From assembly GCA_963969395.1 (NCBI GenBank), contig OZ017799.1:24492501-24556500 (forward strand): a stretch of 64,000 nt of DNA, given 5' to 3'. This DNA comes from Pseudoscleropodium purum (Eukaryota > Streptophyta > Bryopsida > Hypnales > Brachytheciaceae). Each line of letters opens with the position of its first letter. Positions within the stretch are counted from its first letter, which is position 1. Under the pieces are notes generated by a model. It did no database searches. It was not told the origin of the DNA and saw nothing but the letters and a program-made list of their open reading frames with translations. The position numbers and the translations under genes were made by a program. Positions 1 through 15,119 of the stretch are shown one piece after another.

Positions 1-161
1 GTTTATCTTATTAGGCTGGCTAAGCGAAAGAAAGAATAATAATCTGTACAGTACAGAGTCATCCAACACGTCCTTTTGATTGGGTATTTTTAATCTTTTT
101 TTTCTGTGTGGTAGAACAGGAAAACTGGAACAATAGAATATTGAAGCTGTCCTGCATGGCC

Positions 162-402
162 AGGGAGGATTGACCCCTCTAACTAATTGCCCCACCAAAG
201 GGTAAATGTCAAAACACCAAAGGATAAATGTCAAAATTGCCCCCCGTTTTGTGCCGCTTAAATTTTGTATTTCATCACACATTGGGTCTCTGATTGCAAA
301 AATGAATTCAGAATTTGCAAATTTTATCATATGTGGTAAATAAATTTTTTTGATGTTTTCTAAAGGGCAAAACATGGGGCAATAGAGGGGTCAATCTTCC
401 GT
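162..402. mobile_element. MITE-like element with inverted termini
   Basis: The left end AGGGAGGATTGACCCCTCT and the complement of the right end (384-402) match at 17 of 19 positions. A 14-bp direct repeat, GCTGTCCTGCATGG, lies just outside at 146-159 and 404-417. The interior (about 240-300) resembles the reverse complement of the interior of the element at 11197-11442, sharing the phrases TTGTGCCG and GGGTCTCTGATTGC. There is no coding capacity. I infer a non-autonomous DNA transposon. The direct repeat is longer than a normal target duplication and sits 1-2 bp away from the ends, so it may instead reflect tandem duplication with the neighbouring element. Confidence 0.6.
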
Positions 403-424
403 GGCTGTCCTGCATGGACGGACT

Positions 425-642
425 AGGTGATTTGCCCCCCTCATTCCTCCAACCATGAAAATGTAAAAAAATAAAAATTGCTCCATACTTTGTGCTTGAT
501 TAATTTTGTAATTCTATTAATATGGGACCTCTAACTCCAAATCTGGATTCAAAATTTTCAAATTTTATCATAGGTGGCAAATAAAAGTTCCAATTTTTTC
601 CTTGGGGTAAATTATAAGGGAATGAGGGGATCAATTCACCTT
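425..642. mobile_element. second, diverged copy of the same MITE-like family
   Basis: The ends form an imperfect inverted repeat: AGGTGATTTGCCCCCCTCAT on the left, and the complement of GAATGAGGGGATCAATTCACC on the right. The middle parallels the element at 162-402, including a shared AAATTTTATCAT followed by GTGG and AAATAAA. It is more diverged than its neighbour and probably older. Confidence 0.5.
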
Positions 643-1458
643 AACCATCTTGCCTATCTCCAGGTTGGGGAAAGGGTTAATTTTATCATAAAGCTATAAC
701 ACAATCAAAATAAGGAACTCAACATACTTGCAAGTTGTCTTTAGTAGGGGAGAATAGTTTTTTCTTGTTAGCAAATAGAAATCGTTAATTTCTATAAAAA
801 AAATATGTTTTTTGGACTACTCATGTGAGTTCCATAATTTTTCAAAGTGGAAATTGTGTAGACCACTAAAAACCACCCTAAACATATCTTCTACTATTCC
901 CATTAAGCACAACTCATTACTTGTAAAAAAACAAAAAGGGTCATGTTGGAGCCCTTAAACTGTACCAAAATTTATGACTACAAGTCTCTATTAATTGGAG
1001 GCAATCCACACTAGCATTTAGTGTTGGTTTGATGATATGGTGGCAACTATTTAGGTGTCTCTGATATGGTCTTAATCATAAAATCACCTATTCCATAATC
1101 ACTTTGATATGTTTCAATAATATTATACCCCAATATGGATTCAAATACCCCCACGCTATACTTTAAGCACCAAATGACGGTTGCAGTGACAATCTATTGT
1201 TAATATCAAGTACTTTTAAGAGGTGCACCAAATAATACATAGATGGTTTTAGGTGTTTTCATCGTAGAGAACTCCCATCATTTCCATGAGTCGAACTTGA
1301 TAAATGTTTGATAGATGAAACATAGTCCAAAATTTCAAAACCAAAGTGTTTGTATAATGCAAAATTCTTTTTAACCTAGGGAGGACATTGAGGACGTTTT
1401 TTGTTCTTTGGATGATCAACTATTCTTGGTGCATAATGAAAAATAGATGATTTTCATC

Positions 1459-1743
1459 CATTAGAGGAGATTTACCTATTTTGAAGGGTTGTGAGTTCCA
1501 TAGGGTTCTTAGCCTGTTGGAACTCATAGCAATTGTTGTTTGACATGGTACAACAACTGCCATGTCATTTTTAAAATATATTTTTTCAAAATAAAATTTA
1601 AAAAAATTCTAATTCTTTTCATTTTAAAGAATTTTTCTTTTTTCATTTTTTTCTTAAAAAAAATTCTAACAATTTGACATTCTTTAACTATAGGGAGAAT
1701 TATGGAGGGAATGGCCCTTCCGCCCTCAAAAACTCTTCTAATG
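1459..1743. mobile_element. MITE copy A (CATTAGAGGAGATTT family)
   Basis: The left end starts CATTAGAGGAGATTT. The right end, read in complement, starts CATTAGAAGAGTTTTTGAGGG. The body contains the phrase GCCATGTCATTT followed by long A/T tracts, also found in copies at 15120-15413 and 29241-29514. There is no coding capacity. It is inferred to be a non-autonomous DNA transposon of about 285 bp. No clear target duplication is visible. Confidence 0.55.
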
Positions 1744-3864
1744 CAGTTTTTTGTGTGCACTTTATTGATGTTGTATTGAAATCGTTGAATTAAGTTCAAG
1801 ACATTTTAGTTTTTATTTTATATGGATTAGTTTATTAATAAATGATGGACTATTTTATGTATTCCAATACCTTGAGCTTTTTATCAACTAACATGTCACT
1901 TCACTCCTTTAATAATTCATAGATTTGTATTAATGAAGGCTTAATTTTGTGAAAAACAAAGGGACTTAGTTATAATTGTTAGCTTAATTTATAGGGTTAG
2001 TCTTTACATAAAAAAACTAAACATACTTTGGTTGAACCTAAGTGTGAATATATCAAAATATTCATGTTTGTGATTGATTCTATCCCTGAAAGAAATTGAC
2101 TTGAAAATAACAAGATTTTCATTGAACATTTAATAGTTGAAATGCAATGCATTTTATAATTGTACAATCAATAGATCATACAATCATTAATTCTTGTATA
2201 GCGTAGAGCTCTTCTTAAACACAATCACAAAATGTTTTGATTGACCTTGATAGTGTTTCTTTGTGTTTTAAAGAATCAACTATAGTTTAACATTTTTTAT
2301 CGTTTTTAAAAATTGTAGCATAAAACCAAGAATAATATATGATTAATTACGAAAAACAAAGCCTATTGAGTTAAGTTTGCATTCCATTTTGAAATTTAAA
2401 ACATTCCCCAAAAATGTGTAGCATATCCAAATTGTACAACATTGAAGGGTTCTAGTGAAATTTTTCATTTTGAAGTTGATTGATTACAACCACTTATTTT
2501 GACACAACTTTTGTTTTTATTAAAAAAATTGAGTTTTTATTTTATTCATATTGCATTTGGTATAGTTTTCATTTAATATCACTTTTTGAAAAGTCTTAAT
2601 GATTTTAATTTCCTACGATCCCAAACAATCTTGAATTTTCAACATGAATATTTTTTCATGTATAAAACATATAAGGTTTAAATAAATAAATATAAAATTA
2701 AATTGGTCAATTTGAATTGAAGGTCGAATTTGAAAGAGTTGAGGGTGTAAAAAGTTATTGTTGCTTGAAAAATAAATTACAACAATCTTCATTTCTAGTT
2801 GGATTTTTGTAAAATATGAACATTATTAGATTTTTCACATTTATAAGTTGTATTTAATTTTTTTTATATAATATATAAAATCTCTCTAAACCATGTGAAA
2901 AATTTATATTTTAAACAATAACTTTAATTATATAATTATATAATTGTAGATTATATATTTGATTATATAAATCTTTTATTATAACAAAAATACTCAATCT
3001 ACAAAGTTAATTGACAACTTTAAGATAATATTGGATTAATTGTTCAATAATTTGCCCATCAGTCTTTTAATAGTTAGTAAATAGTAATATTATAAAGTGG
3101 TATAACCTTTGGCCAACACATTTTTTATGGCACTATCGAGACAATCAATGTTGTCAATATTTAAGCTTAGTCTTTACTTCTATTTGTACTATCAAAACAA
3201 TGACAAATGCCATTTAAATTTTTTGAGTTTAAACATGCTCAAAATCCATATGTTGGTATTTAGAAAGAATTCTTATTGAAGTGTCTTTAAGAAATAGGAG
3301 TTCATCACCATCTTAATACATTCAAAATTCCTAGATAAAAAAAAATACAAGAAGCACAAACAAAACTCAAAACATTCATGTAATTCAAAGTTGAAAGGAC
3401 AATTGGGCATCTCAAAATGTTGTGGTTGTCAACAAAAAACACTTTATAGCCTCTCAAAAAATTTGATGAAGTGTCCTTTGATCTATCAATTTTCAAATCA
3501 TCGTCTACATAAACATTGTAATGAGTATCATTTTCAAAGTTTGGAAGATATCAAGTAAGACACCAACCATTATGTATTACAATTTGTACCCAAATTCATC
3601 TTGCAAAGCTAATTCATCTTGCCTCCAAAGCTAGCACAACCACTTGCATTTTGCTTCATGAGCATTTGCCAACGTACACAAATGCTTCATCATTTTTTTT
3701 GCTTGTATTCTACATCACGACACAAAGCTTGGAAGTTTAGTTTTAGATGTAGTTGTGTTATCTATTTAGGATACATTCACATTAATGGAGAAATCCAAAA
3801 AATATTCTACATGTATTATGGTCAACTCATATTTGAAAAAAAGGAATATACATACATTGTTAGG

Positions 3865-3942
3865 TAACCCCTAAAGGACCATAAAGCCACCACGTGGATT
3901 CTACAACACTATTTTTTGCACCCATGGCCCTTCAGGGGTTAA
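3865..3942. repeat. 78-bp inverted pair of the TAACCCCTAAAGGACC motif
   Basis: TAACCCCTAAAGGACC at 3865-3880 faces GGCCCTTCAGGGGTTAA at 3926-3942. The arms match at 14 of 16 positions and enclose about 45 bases. The same motif recurs at 4299, 13554, 28532 and 62398, and in reverse at 34919 and about 60159, so it is probably the terminus of a repeat family. This pair could be a very short element or two abutting ends. Confidence 0.5.
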
Positions 3943-4636
3943 AGCAAAATCAAAAGGGGATTCTTCTTGTCCTTTCTGTTCTAAATGCAACTCTCTTAAT
4001 TATCTATTAGTCTACCATGTTCTAATGGCAATTCGAAAGAGTTCCTTCAAAATGTGGAGTAATGAAGGAGCATTTTGCCACATGTAGATCCATATAGTGT
4101 TATTAATTGAATTCATCAAATGGTAACTTTTCAATCCAATTCCGACCTTTCAAGTCCAAATTCCACATTGAGTGCACTTTTTACTATACAAAGATGCAAA
4201 GAGAGTAAAAGTGGGTGGTGGGCTGTAGATTTGAATCTGATGCGGGTCCATAACAAGGGGGCTTGTTTTATATCTCCTCCTTTTGTATGGACAAACTTTA
4301 ACCTCTAAAGGACCAATTGTCTAAATTTCTAAAATCTGAATTTCCAAAATTTCTAAAATTGTAAAGAAGGATTATAAAATACAACTTTATAGAATAATTT
4401 AATGATAATTCTCAAGCAATAGTTGTAAAATATGATTTATGGATTATATTCAAAATGTTAAGTTCTAATTAGTAAGATTTTTGAAGATTTTCATTTTATT
4501 TAGTCATTCTAATTATTTTTGAAGGGTCATGTTTTGAACTAATAAAGTTACTTTCTAAAGCCAAGATCTACCAATTTCCTTTCAATTATCATTGTACAAA
4601 TGTTACAAAGAACTAACACAAGAATCTTCTTGAAAA

Positions 4637-5160
4637 TTTGGTGGATGAAAAAAAAAACATCAAATTTGCATGCTTAGGATGTGTTTGTGTCCATTTGTTG
4701 TTTGAGATTTGAATGTGTAGTGCTTTTAGGGGTTCATCTCTAATGCAATCATTGAAGTTTAAATTTTATAACTTATTGCACCTATTGTTTAAAATTTGAA
4801 CTTCTAGTGCTTTTAGGGCTTTATCCTGCTTCAATTCCAAAAGTTTAAATTTTATAACTTACTATACCTATTATTTAACCTCAATATAACTTAAATGTGT
4901 TCTGAGAGCATAAATAAATTAAGATATTTCACCCAACTCAAGAACTTGTGAGACTTGAATTTGGTGGATGAAAAAAAAATGCAATTTTGCATGCTTGGGA
5001 TATGTTCATGTTCATCCATTGTTTGAAATTTGAATCCCCTGTGCTTTTAGGGGTTCATCTCCTCTTCAATCCTCACTTGAAGTTTAAATTTTATACTGCA
5101 CCTGTTGTTGGGCCTGGGTGTAACTTAAATGTACCCTGAGAGAGAGTATAAATAAGTTAA
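4637..5160. repeat. diverged tandem duplication
   Basis: A phrase running TTTGGTGGATGAAAAAAAA, then TGCATGCTTGGGAT, then GTGCTTTTAGGGGTTCATC, then GAAGTTTAAATTTTATA occurs at about 4637-4770 and again at about 4958-5095. A partial third copy of its second half lies at about 4795-4860. The units are clearly related but eroded, so the duplication is old. It lies just upstream of the CDKB promoter region. Confidence 0.6.
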
Positions 5161-5405
5161 CTTAAGGTAAGGGGAAAAACTGAAGGAATTTCACCTACCT
5201 AAAGAAACCGTGAGACTTGAATCATAATTGACCTCTGGTTGAAGTGCCAAACTTTTGAATCTGATATCATTGAACAAACTGTCCTTGACACCCCCCTTGA
5301 TGAAGAAACGTGTCCATCACCCCCAGTTCCGTGCCCCCAGAACCACCAGAACAGCGGGCATCATGGAATTTGAAATAAGAACCGGTGGGTATCAATCGAC
5401 AGTCA

Positions 5406-5428
5406 CCCGGGTCGGGTCGGGTCGGGTC
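5406..5428 (+). repeat. (GGGTC)n G-rich pentamer run near the CDKB promoter
   Basis: Four consecutive GGGTC units follow CCC. Similar runs stand at 18652-18675 (upstream of the kinesin gene) and 56973-56993 (upstream of the serine-rich gene). Closely spaced G triplets could form a G-quadruplex. Confidence 0.7.
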
Positions 5429-5723
5429 AGGTCCCGTCCGTCTCTGCGAGGCCAGGGCAGGCCGCCGCGATTCAAACAGGAAAAGGAAAGTCTAGGAACG
5501 GCGTAGATATACTAGCCCCAGGTTCGGAAAGCTCTTGGAGGCGCACCCGGTTTCTCGCTGGAGAAAGACATGTGAGCCTCCCCCGATGTACCCGTTTCCT
5601 AGATCCTAGAGCAGCGCTGCGCAAATCGCTGCTCTTCCTCGCCTCGGCTTTCGCCAGTTTGAATTCGCGACAGCTTGGCAGAATGGACGACGACACCCCC
5701 CACCCGAGGCAGGCCGGGCTGCT

Positions 5724-5770
5724 CGTCGTCGACGTCGTCGTCGTCTTCGTCATTACCGTCGTCGTCGTCA
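5724..5770. repeat. (GTC/CGT)n trinucleotide microsatellite
   Basis: Repeated GTC triplets with a few interruptions lie in the CDKB leader. On the opposite strand they would encode an Asp run, which explains the open minus-strand frames here. Confidence 0.75.
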
Positions 5771-7479
5771 TCGTTGATCAATAGCGTTGGCAGGCAAATT
5801 GTCAGTGCAGGGGGCTCCTCCATGGGATGCAATCCCCATTTCTGTTTCTTCTTGCTCACCTGACTTTGTATTGGGATTCGCAAGCAACTGAAGCTGAGCT
5901 TTAGTAGCAGTAACTTAGAGTAGAGAATTTTCTCCTCCACTTATGTTTCGGGTTCGGGTTCGGGTTCAGTGTGTGGGAGAGCCTCGGCTCGATTGTACGT
6001 GGAGTCGTGGTCCTCGGGGACAATGAGTTATATGGTGCTGCGCTTCGTTTGAGGTCACTTGGCAGTGTTTTGCAGGCTGGGTCCCCTTGCAGCGTGAGCA
6101 TTTTGTTTTTCTTGTCGGTAGTAGTCTTGTAGCAATCGCGCTTTTGAGCATTCTTTCCGGGGTTTGAATTTGTGTGACAGAAGATGTAGAAGCTCCGTTT
6201 TCTTATTGTAATGTGTGTCAAGATCATATGTGAATTCTCTCTCTTTTGTTATCATGCTGGCTTCGATGTCACTGAGGCTGTTTGTCTTCTTGCCCATTGT
6301 GATAGATGGATAGCTTTTTATGTAACGTAGCATTCTGTTCGGTTCATGTTGTAGAGTATTATTCGCCTCTTGCGAGTATCTGAAGGGCACTATCACGAGT
6401 TCGTTTCGACCTCGCTTGGGACGACGTTACAGTGTTTGTTCTTGTAGCTTCACAGTGGAGCTCTTCAGTGTTCAAAAACTCTCTGTGATGGTTTCTGTCT
6501 TTTCTGTCAGGTCGCATTGCCATCAGAAGATTGAAAGGCGATCAAAAAGTTTTCGTCCAGATTTCAGCTTATGAGACTTGTGGTTTGTTTTACAGTTTGC
6601 TCGTCGCTACGAGTCCGATTACTTATTCCGTTTTTTTATTATTTGGTCTTCGTAATTTGAAAATTGCGTCATCCTTTTTTGAATTTTTTTCTGGAGTTTC
6701 GCCTTCCTGTTTCTGTGGTCCACGAATTTGCTAGTGTATTCGTTGGAGCTTCTTTGCAGGAGCTGGAAAGATTTCGTGATACAGTTTGGGGCATCGTGTA
6801 ACTCAATATCTGCTTACTGAGCTCCCTCAGAGTATCCCCTTGCGAGGTCTGTTTTTTTGCTGTACGTGTAGTAGGGGGTGGGGTGGGGGTACCTGATAAA
6901 GAGGAGCCTTTACTGAGCGTCGCCAGCTTGACTGCCTTCTCATCCTGAAGGCCGTCTTTGTTAAGGACGATGTCTGTTGTTATTACCCTCTGAAAAAAAT
7001 CGGGTGGCGGCTCTCCTGTTACCTTGATCAACAACAGCCTTGACCTAAACGCTCTGTTACTGAAGGACACTCTGTTTCGAATTTTCTTGATCTGATCTTT
7101 CGATAACTTTTATCGACTGAAACGCCTTTCAAATATAATGGTTCTGGATTTCACATTGGTCTTAGTCTACATGTTATGACTTTCATCTGCTGCTCGAAGT
7201 TTTCCAGTCTTGAGGCATCAACAAGACGTGAGATGCGCACGTAATTGTCAATGCTGGCGGTGTACAATGTGCGTTGGTGGCTCATTCTCTAAGCTGCGGC
7301 ACTAAACTTTCCTTCACAATCTGCATTACAAGCGACTGATCACATTAATGGCGAGGAGGGGAGCGTGAGTCTCGTTTGGGCTTGCTCTTATCCCAAAACA
7401 CTACGGATACAGTGTTGCAACGTTTGAGACATCAAGAGAGAAGAAGTGCCTGTTATCCAGTACGTACTGAACTACAGCA

Positions 7480-9798
<2,319 letters not shown>

Positions 9799-11196
9799 TG
9801 CTGTGGCCGTCAACAAGTTGTTGGACCATCATCCCGTTCGACTGTAAGTGTGGGGACTGATGATCCTGGTCACAGTTATGCTGAAAAATTTAGGTAAATA
9901 TGTGGCAATCGTTGAAATTGCGGTTTCTCGCCTCAAAGCCAGGGTGGCATTCACCACGCAAGTTGCATGTTTATAAGCAGAGTGTATTCAACCTGTTCCC
10001 ATCCTGAATTTGATCCTTTTTTGTGTCAAATTTCAATTGAAACGTTCCTTTCACCCCAAAGACCTAGGGCAAGTACAAATATTTTCGACTGAGCCTTCTC
10101 GACCGATCAAACCAGCATCGGAGCAGACTGCGAAGTATTGAATTTAGATTTGTCTACCCTTTCCAAAGATTTGGATTTGACGCCTTGATTGTCGGAGTCG
10201 CCAAGGTATTTAGTCAAGCTGCGAGACTTTATTTTTGCTCAAAATTTATTTCTGAACAGTGCGACTGACATTGAAACCGATGTCACCGCCAAACTCAGAC
10301 TACCCCCCCCCCCCCAAAAAAAAGGAGAAATAGAATTTAGAATTAGCGTTGTGAAAAAAGTTTATGCGAGTGGTGATGGGTGTGTTTTACCCTCACAATG
10401 TCTTGTGACATACTAGCTTATGGAGATCCTTGTGGATACCTGTTGTGTCCTGAAACTGGATACCTACGTGAGATATGTCAAGTGGGCAAACCCTCTCTGC
10501 CCAACAAGAATGCCTCTGAGCATGAGACGGGAGTTGATTAGATTTCCTCTGTTTTTATTCTTAGATGAAGAGGCATGCAGAAACGGAACACAGATGTTGG
10601 ATTGGCTTTAGAGGTACCCCTCGTACATAGTTCCTGGAGTGACCTCGGAAATGTGTTACACAAGCATCTGATCGATGCTCATCCAAAATTGTTAGTATGT
10701 AATGATTTCAAACAAGTGATTTACAGCATAAGAGTTGAACGATGGATACTGTTTGCTAGCCCGTCGTCGTCATTTCTCAGACGATGTCTGTGTCTGTTTT
10801 ATGTTAGCTCTGTCATACCAAGCTCTATCATTAGTGTTGTAGTTAATAAGGGAGGTAGTATGCCTGCAGAGTTACCATTCCATTGTCTGCCCTCACCGGT
10901 ATAATGTTTGCCTAAGTTAGTCGTTCTTTTATACCACATGTCTGTACCAATTCTTGCAAAAACTTCGCTGTAAGCTTCGTTAATAAAAAAAAGTCTCTTT
11001 TCTCGTTTTTGAGTTGATTGTTTATCAATGTCACCTTGGCTTGCTAGTTTGTGCACCGAGCCTCAATTTGTGAACTCTGTTGGCTTAGTGTTTCAGTACT
11101 TGGCTTTGGGAGAAACTGTTGTGGTGGGAGGAGTTTGGAGCTGAGTAATAATTGCAGAACTTGTGTAAAGGTAGGACAGCCCATTAAGGTCAAAAG
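9799..11196 (+). other. CDKB 3' flank, probable 3' UTR and downstream spacer
   Basis: No gene is seen. Composition stays gene-like to about 11.05 kb, so part is probably 3' UTR. A TTAATAAAAAAAAG stretch at about 10979-10992 could serve as a far polyadenylation signal. A poly-C/poly-A run lies at about 10302-10323. Short open frames here show no recognisable domain. Confidence 0.5.
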
Positions 11197-11442
11197 GCAG
11201 GACGTTAAATCATGCCCAGGAGATAGGCCCAGGAGACAGAATTTACCCCAGGAGAAAACGCAGGGATTTTTTATTTTTCACACAAATTTTTTTTTGCAAT
11301 CAGAGACCCCAAATTAGCTAAGAGATGTCTTGGACGTAGCCTAGAAACGGCACAATATAGGGGGCTTTTTTAAACTTTACCCCGAGTAAACTCCCAAATT
11401 ACCCTGGTGGGCCCACTTCATGGGCATGATTTAACGTCCTGC
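11197..11442. mobile_element. Mutator-type MITE with perfect TIRs and 9-bp target duplication
   Basis: A 246-bp non-coding element. Its 22-bp terminal inverted repeats are perfect; the left one begins GCAGGACGTTAAATCATGCC and the right one is its exact complement at 11421-11442. It is flanked immediately by the perfect 9-bp direct repeat GGTCAAAAG (11188-11196 and 11443-11451). A 9-bp duplication is the hallmark of Mutator-like elements. Perfect termini and duplication imply a recent insertion. Its interior, read in reverse, is related to the elements at 162-402 and 425-642. Confidence 0.88.
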
Positions 11443-13553
11443 GGTCAAAAGATGCATCACAGATACCAAGGGAATCACCCTATTACAGTTTCTTTTGAGA
11501 TTTGGGTCACAATTAATTTCTTCAGCAATGGTAATGGAATGATTAGTGACTTCAATGGGAACTCCTAACTTCTGAATATAAGTTAAGTTTAATTCATTAC
11601 AAGAAGTGGGTTTTTTCAGGCCTTCATATTGTGCCTATGTTAGAAAACATTGTGATTGCTTTAAGTGAGTAATATGCGCATTATGAATATAATCGCTTTT
11701 ATTGATTTTGGGGTAATCTAGAGTCTCTTTTGAGTCATGATTGGACAACACACTTCAAAAATTCATAATTAATTCAGACTTTGTTAGAAAAATAAAATAA
11801 AAAATAAAATAAAAATTATATATATAAAAATATCAAATTTCAGTTGCTCTCGCCTTTTCTCACACTTGTCTTTAGGTGAGTAAAAATTTTAAAAATTTCA
11901 GCAATAGCATGAGGGCAAACTCCTAATTCTGACCAGGATGGGTTGTTCTAACTTATACATTTTGAATTTGGCAGTTAGTGCCAGTAAGTTGATTATTTAT
12001 TTTTACTTAAATTGTTTAAAAAAAAGAAGGATATGAAACAAGAACAAAAGTTAGGTAGAGATGGGATCAAGAAATATAACAAAAGATAATTGTCGACTGC
12101 AGTTTACAATGAATATTCACAGCATGGTTGCAGTCATGCTTCTCATTAAATTCCACACAAATGAAGCTATCCATAACTGACAAACACAGTAATTCTCACT
12201 GCTTCTCAAGAGGTGCCAGTTATTTTTTTTATGCTTTTTGATTTTTTTTACCAGTTAACTAAGTTACAACCAAAAGATATTGGCTATTTTTTTGTGTGAA
12301 GGAAATTTTTATATTTCTCGGTCAAAATAGCCAGATTAATGCTGTTTTTTGAGACCAACAGCCAAAATTTATCTAGGTATCACCCAATTTTAATGTAGAT
12401 ATCATCAAGTATGATCCAAGTATCACAAGAGTATTGAATAAATAGTTGGCTACTTCTCCAAAATGATAATAAAATCACTCATAGATACAGTAATGGAATT
12501 TGGGAAGTCTTTAATTAAATCTACATTGTTTTAAGTTGAATCCAAAGGGATTTTTGCATGCAATAGTAGCAAAAACTGAGTGCTTAGGATTAAAGTTCCC
12601 TAAAGTCTTAAGTCTAGGTTTTTTCATGCAACCTTGAACCATTTTCATTTTCATTTTGGTTGATTTGCTTTGGGAACTCATTTGGAAGATTTTCCAACAT
12701 TTTTTGGTATCTTTGGTTTGTAGTGAATTTTTTGAATCATATGAAAAGCTTCCAAGCACGCACTATCCACATTTTTATTATAAACCCTTGTACTAGTTTG
12801 ATCAATCAATCGCAAGATCCCCTTCAATTTAAGGGGTTTGTGGCTCCTTGAATTCTTTTCACCTTCCATGTTAATAAAATATAGTCAAAAATCTTAGGTT
12901 GTAACTTTATTATAAGCAGATTAGTTGATGTTTTATTCAATTCATATAAAAAGTGCCAAACATTGGGAACTATCGCGACGAAGGTGACAAAAAAAAACGA
13001 AAAGAAGCAAAAACCACTTAAGTAAAAGAATTTGTTGTATTTTTTTCTTTGTTCTTCATAACAACTCCCTACTCCTTGTAAGTTGGGTAGATAATGTAGA
13101 AGGAATCTAAGGTAGTTTGCTTTAAAAAAAAGCCCATATTTTATAAACAATCGTGACACATGGGTACATTTTGCTTTTTTCAATGTATCAATGGTGTACA
13201 TTTGAAGAGGTGGGCACTTTTAGTGACTACTACATTTCAACTTCAAAAATTTGTAACTAATTCCATAAAAGTTCAAAAAATATGAAACAACTTTGGGGTT
13301 AGATGCCAATTCCATCTTTCTTCCTACAAATATATACTAAAAATTGTTTCAAGGAGTTTTGTGTCTCCAAAAAGCCAATCAACTCTATAATGGTTGCTTT
13401 AAAAACAGACTCTACTTTATTAATTGGTGCTAATATGTAGATTTGTTGTAAGACTTTATTTTAGAAGATCAATAAAATGAAGCTAATACATGGTGTCGTT
13501 ATCCTATAAGATAAAGAAGAAAATCCAATCATGTTATTATTGTTGTTGTACAT

Positions 13554-14400
13554 TAATCCCTAAAGGACTAGCATGCAATTTTAGGCTATATAGCAATTTT
13601 GGCAAGTATGTGTGACTAAAGATTTCCATGATTTTGGCCCAAATTTTAATAAAAGATGGGAACAAAGAATATCTTTCATGAGCATTAAATTTCATAACAT
13701 TTGGAAATATGAGTCAAAAAATAAGGCCTAATAGTTTTTCCTATAAATGGGCACTCAAGGCAAATTAAAAAAATCATTTTTTTCATGAACAAAAATTTGA
13801 AATTGATTTCCTAGAATAACATATGCATAGAAAGCTTTGAATCATTCTATTTTGATTCATGATTTAAAAGTTGTGAGGATTTCTTGATTGTGGGTAGTTA
13901 TGGATTCTCAACTCTAAAATAAACTTTGAAGTCTTTTATCTTACTCAATTTCCAATATTTTTTGAAAAAAAAATTATAGGATGTAGCTTGTTTATTACAA
14001 CATTGCAACAATTGGAATTGACATTTTTTAATTCCATAATTAAATACTTAACAATTTAGTATTTTGAATTGTTCTCTATTTCTATCTATATACTATTTTT
14101 TTCCTGTTTGTTGTACAATTCTAAACGAACTAAAAATTTTCAAGCATGTAGCCAACTTGCCTTGAAGAATGAATCCAAAGAGTTGCTTGTAAAGTGCTTG
14201 TGTTTTTCACAGGGCCAAAAAAATGATTTCAGTAAATATAAATGTTTATATCTTGCAATCAATACAATCAAAATTTCTAAAATTTTTACCACATGTTCTC
14301 AAGTCAGCATACTACAAGATCCTATAGTTCCATGTGTCAAAAAATTAAAAAAATTGGTACTTATACTAAAAATGACTATTTTTGAGCATTTTTGATAAGA
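13554..14400. repeat. large dispersed repeat, copy 1
   Basis: It begins TAATCCCTAAAGGACT and aligns by eye over most of its length with 28532-29690. Shared blocks include TTTATTACAACATT, CAACAATTGGAATTG, CATACTACAAGATCCTA and GTACAATTC. This copy lacks the 274-bp MITE present in copy 2, so it serves as an approximate empty site. It has no convincing coding frame and is probably a decayed transposon. Confidence 0.65.
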
Positions 14401-15119
14401 ACATAGTCATAGAACTTTAAAAATTAAACTTTTGCTCAGTTAAAGTCCTCAAGGGATTTTTAAAATTCAATATATATGACTTTTAGATTATATATTCTTG
14501 TTAGAAGGGAAAAAATTGAAAGTAACTTATAACCTAACTAAATGTGTTGTTTAAGAGGTTACATCTATTTGAAAAAAAGTAAGGTGTCATTGATTGTAGA
14601 TATCTTCCAAAGCCATGAATGAACTTTTGCCAACATAAGCAATTAATGTACCTATGCACAAACTTCAATTTAGAATTGAAAATCTTATTACATTTCATTG
14701 CCACCAAAAAAACAAATGGGGTCATTATATTGATATATCAATTCTTGTCAAGTAAGAAAAGATGACAAAGGTTTCCAAAAGCAAACCTTAGACTATAAGT
14801 TTGAAAGTCCATTATATATTTCTAGACTTCTTAAAATATCATTCGTAATATTACATTCTATATTTTCCTATCAATTTTTTAGTAAAAAATGGATTCATTT
14901 AAATGGTCATTAGTGATAAAGTAAGCTAATCTATTATGGCCACATGACCAATATAGCCATTATAGCTACTTTAAGAATGATCCCATCATGGCTGCGCAAG
15001 TTTTCTAAATATATTTTATTTGAGTAAATGAAGTAATGGACATTTTGGAGTATCATAATGGCAATTATAGAGTGCACAAGTGACATTGTGAAGAGGATTT
15101 ATGGATAAGTTTATTGGTC

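Larger units (their letters stand above)
1..5250. other. AT-rich intergenic desert
   Basis: No supportable gene. The short open frames here are AT-rich, lack splice context and resemble no family I know. The stretch holds two MITE-like elements (162-402 and 425-642), a longer MITE copy (1459-1743), an inverted pair of a recurrent motif (3865-3942) and diverged duplications (about 4637-5160), each listed separately. The rest looks like decayed repeat DNA. Confidence 0.8.
5250..7479 (+). promoter_or_regulatory. CDKB promoter and long 5' leader
   Basis: GC rises sharply from about 5280 and stays moderate up to the CDKB start, so transcription probably begins near 5.4-5.6 kb and the leader may contain an intron. 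Visible landmarks are a (GGGTC)n run at 5406-5428, a (GTC)n microsatellite at about 5724-5770 and a (GGGTTC)n run at 5949-5967. Several short open frames occur, but none resembles a protein or splices convincingly into CDKB. They are either untranslated leader or possible upstream ORFs. The true start of transcription is not determinable here. Confidence 0.45.

Noticed and set aside
5472..6396. Several overlapping frames on both strands upstream of CDKB, including an Asp-run protein on the minus strand
   Set aside because: They are created by the (GTC)n run and GC-rich leader, overlap in conflicting frames, and show no domain or splice support.
5497..6632. Isolated AACGG/CCGTT cores (5497, 6195, 6628) as MSA elements for CDKB
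   Set aside because: Five-base cores are expected several times in 2 kb on two strands, and none has the extended MSA context seen at 43953.
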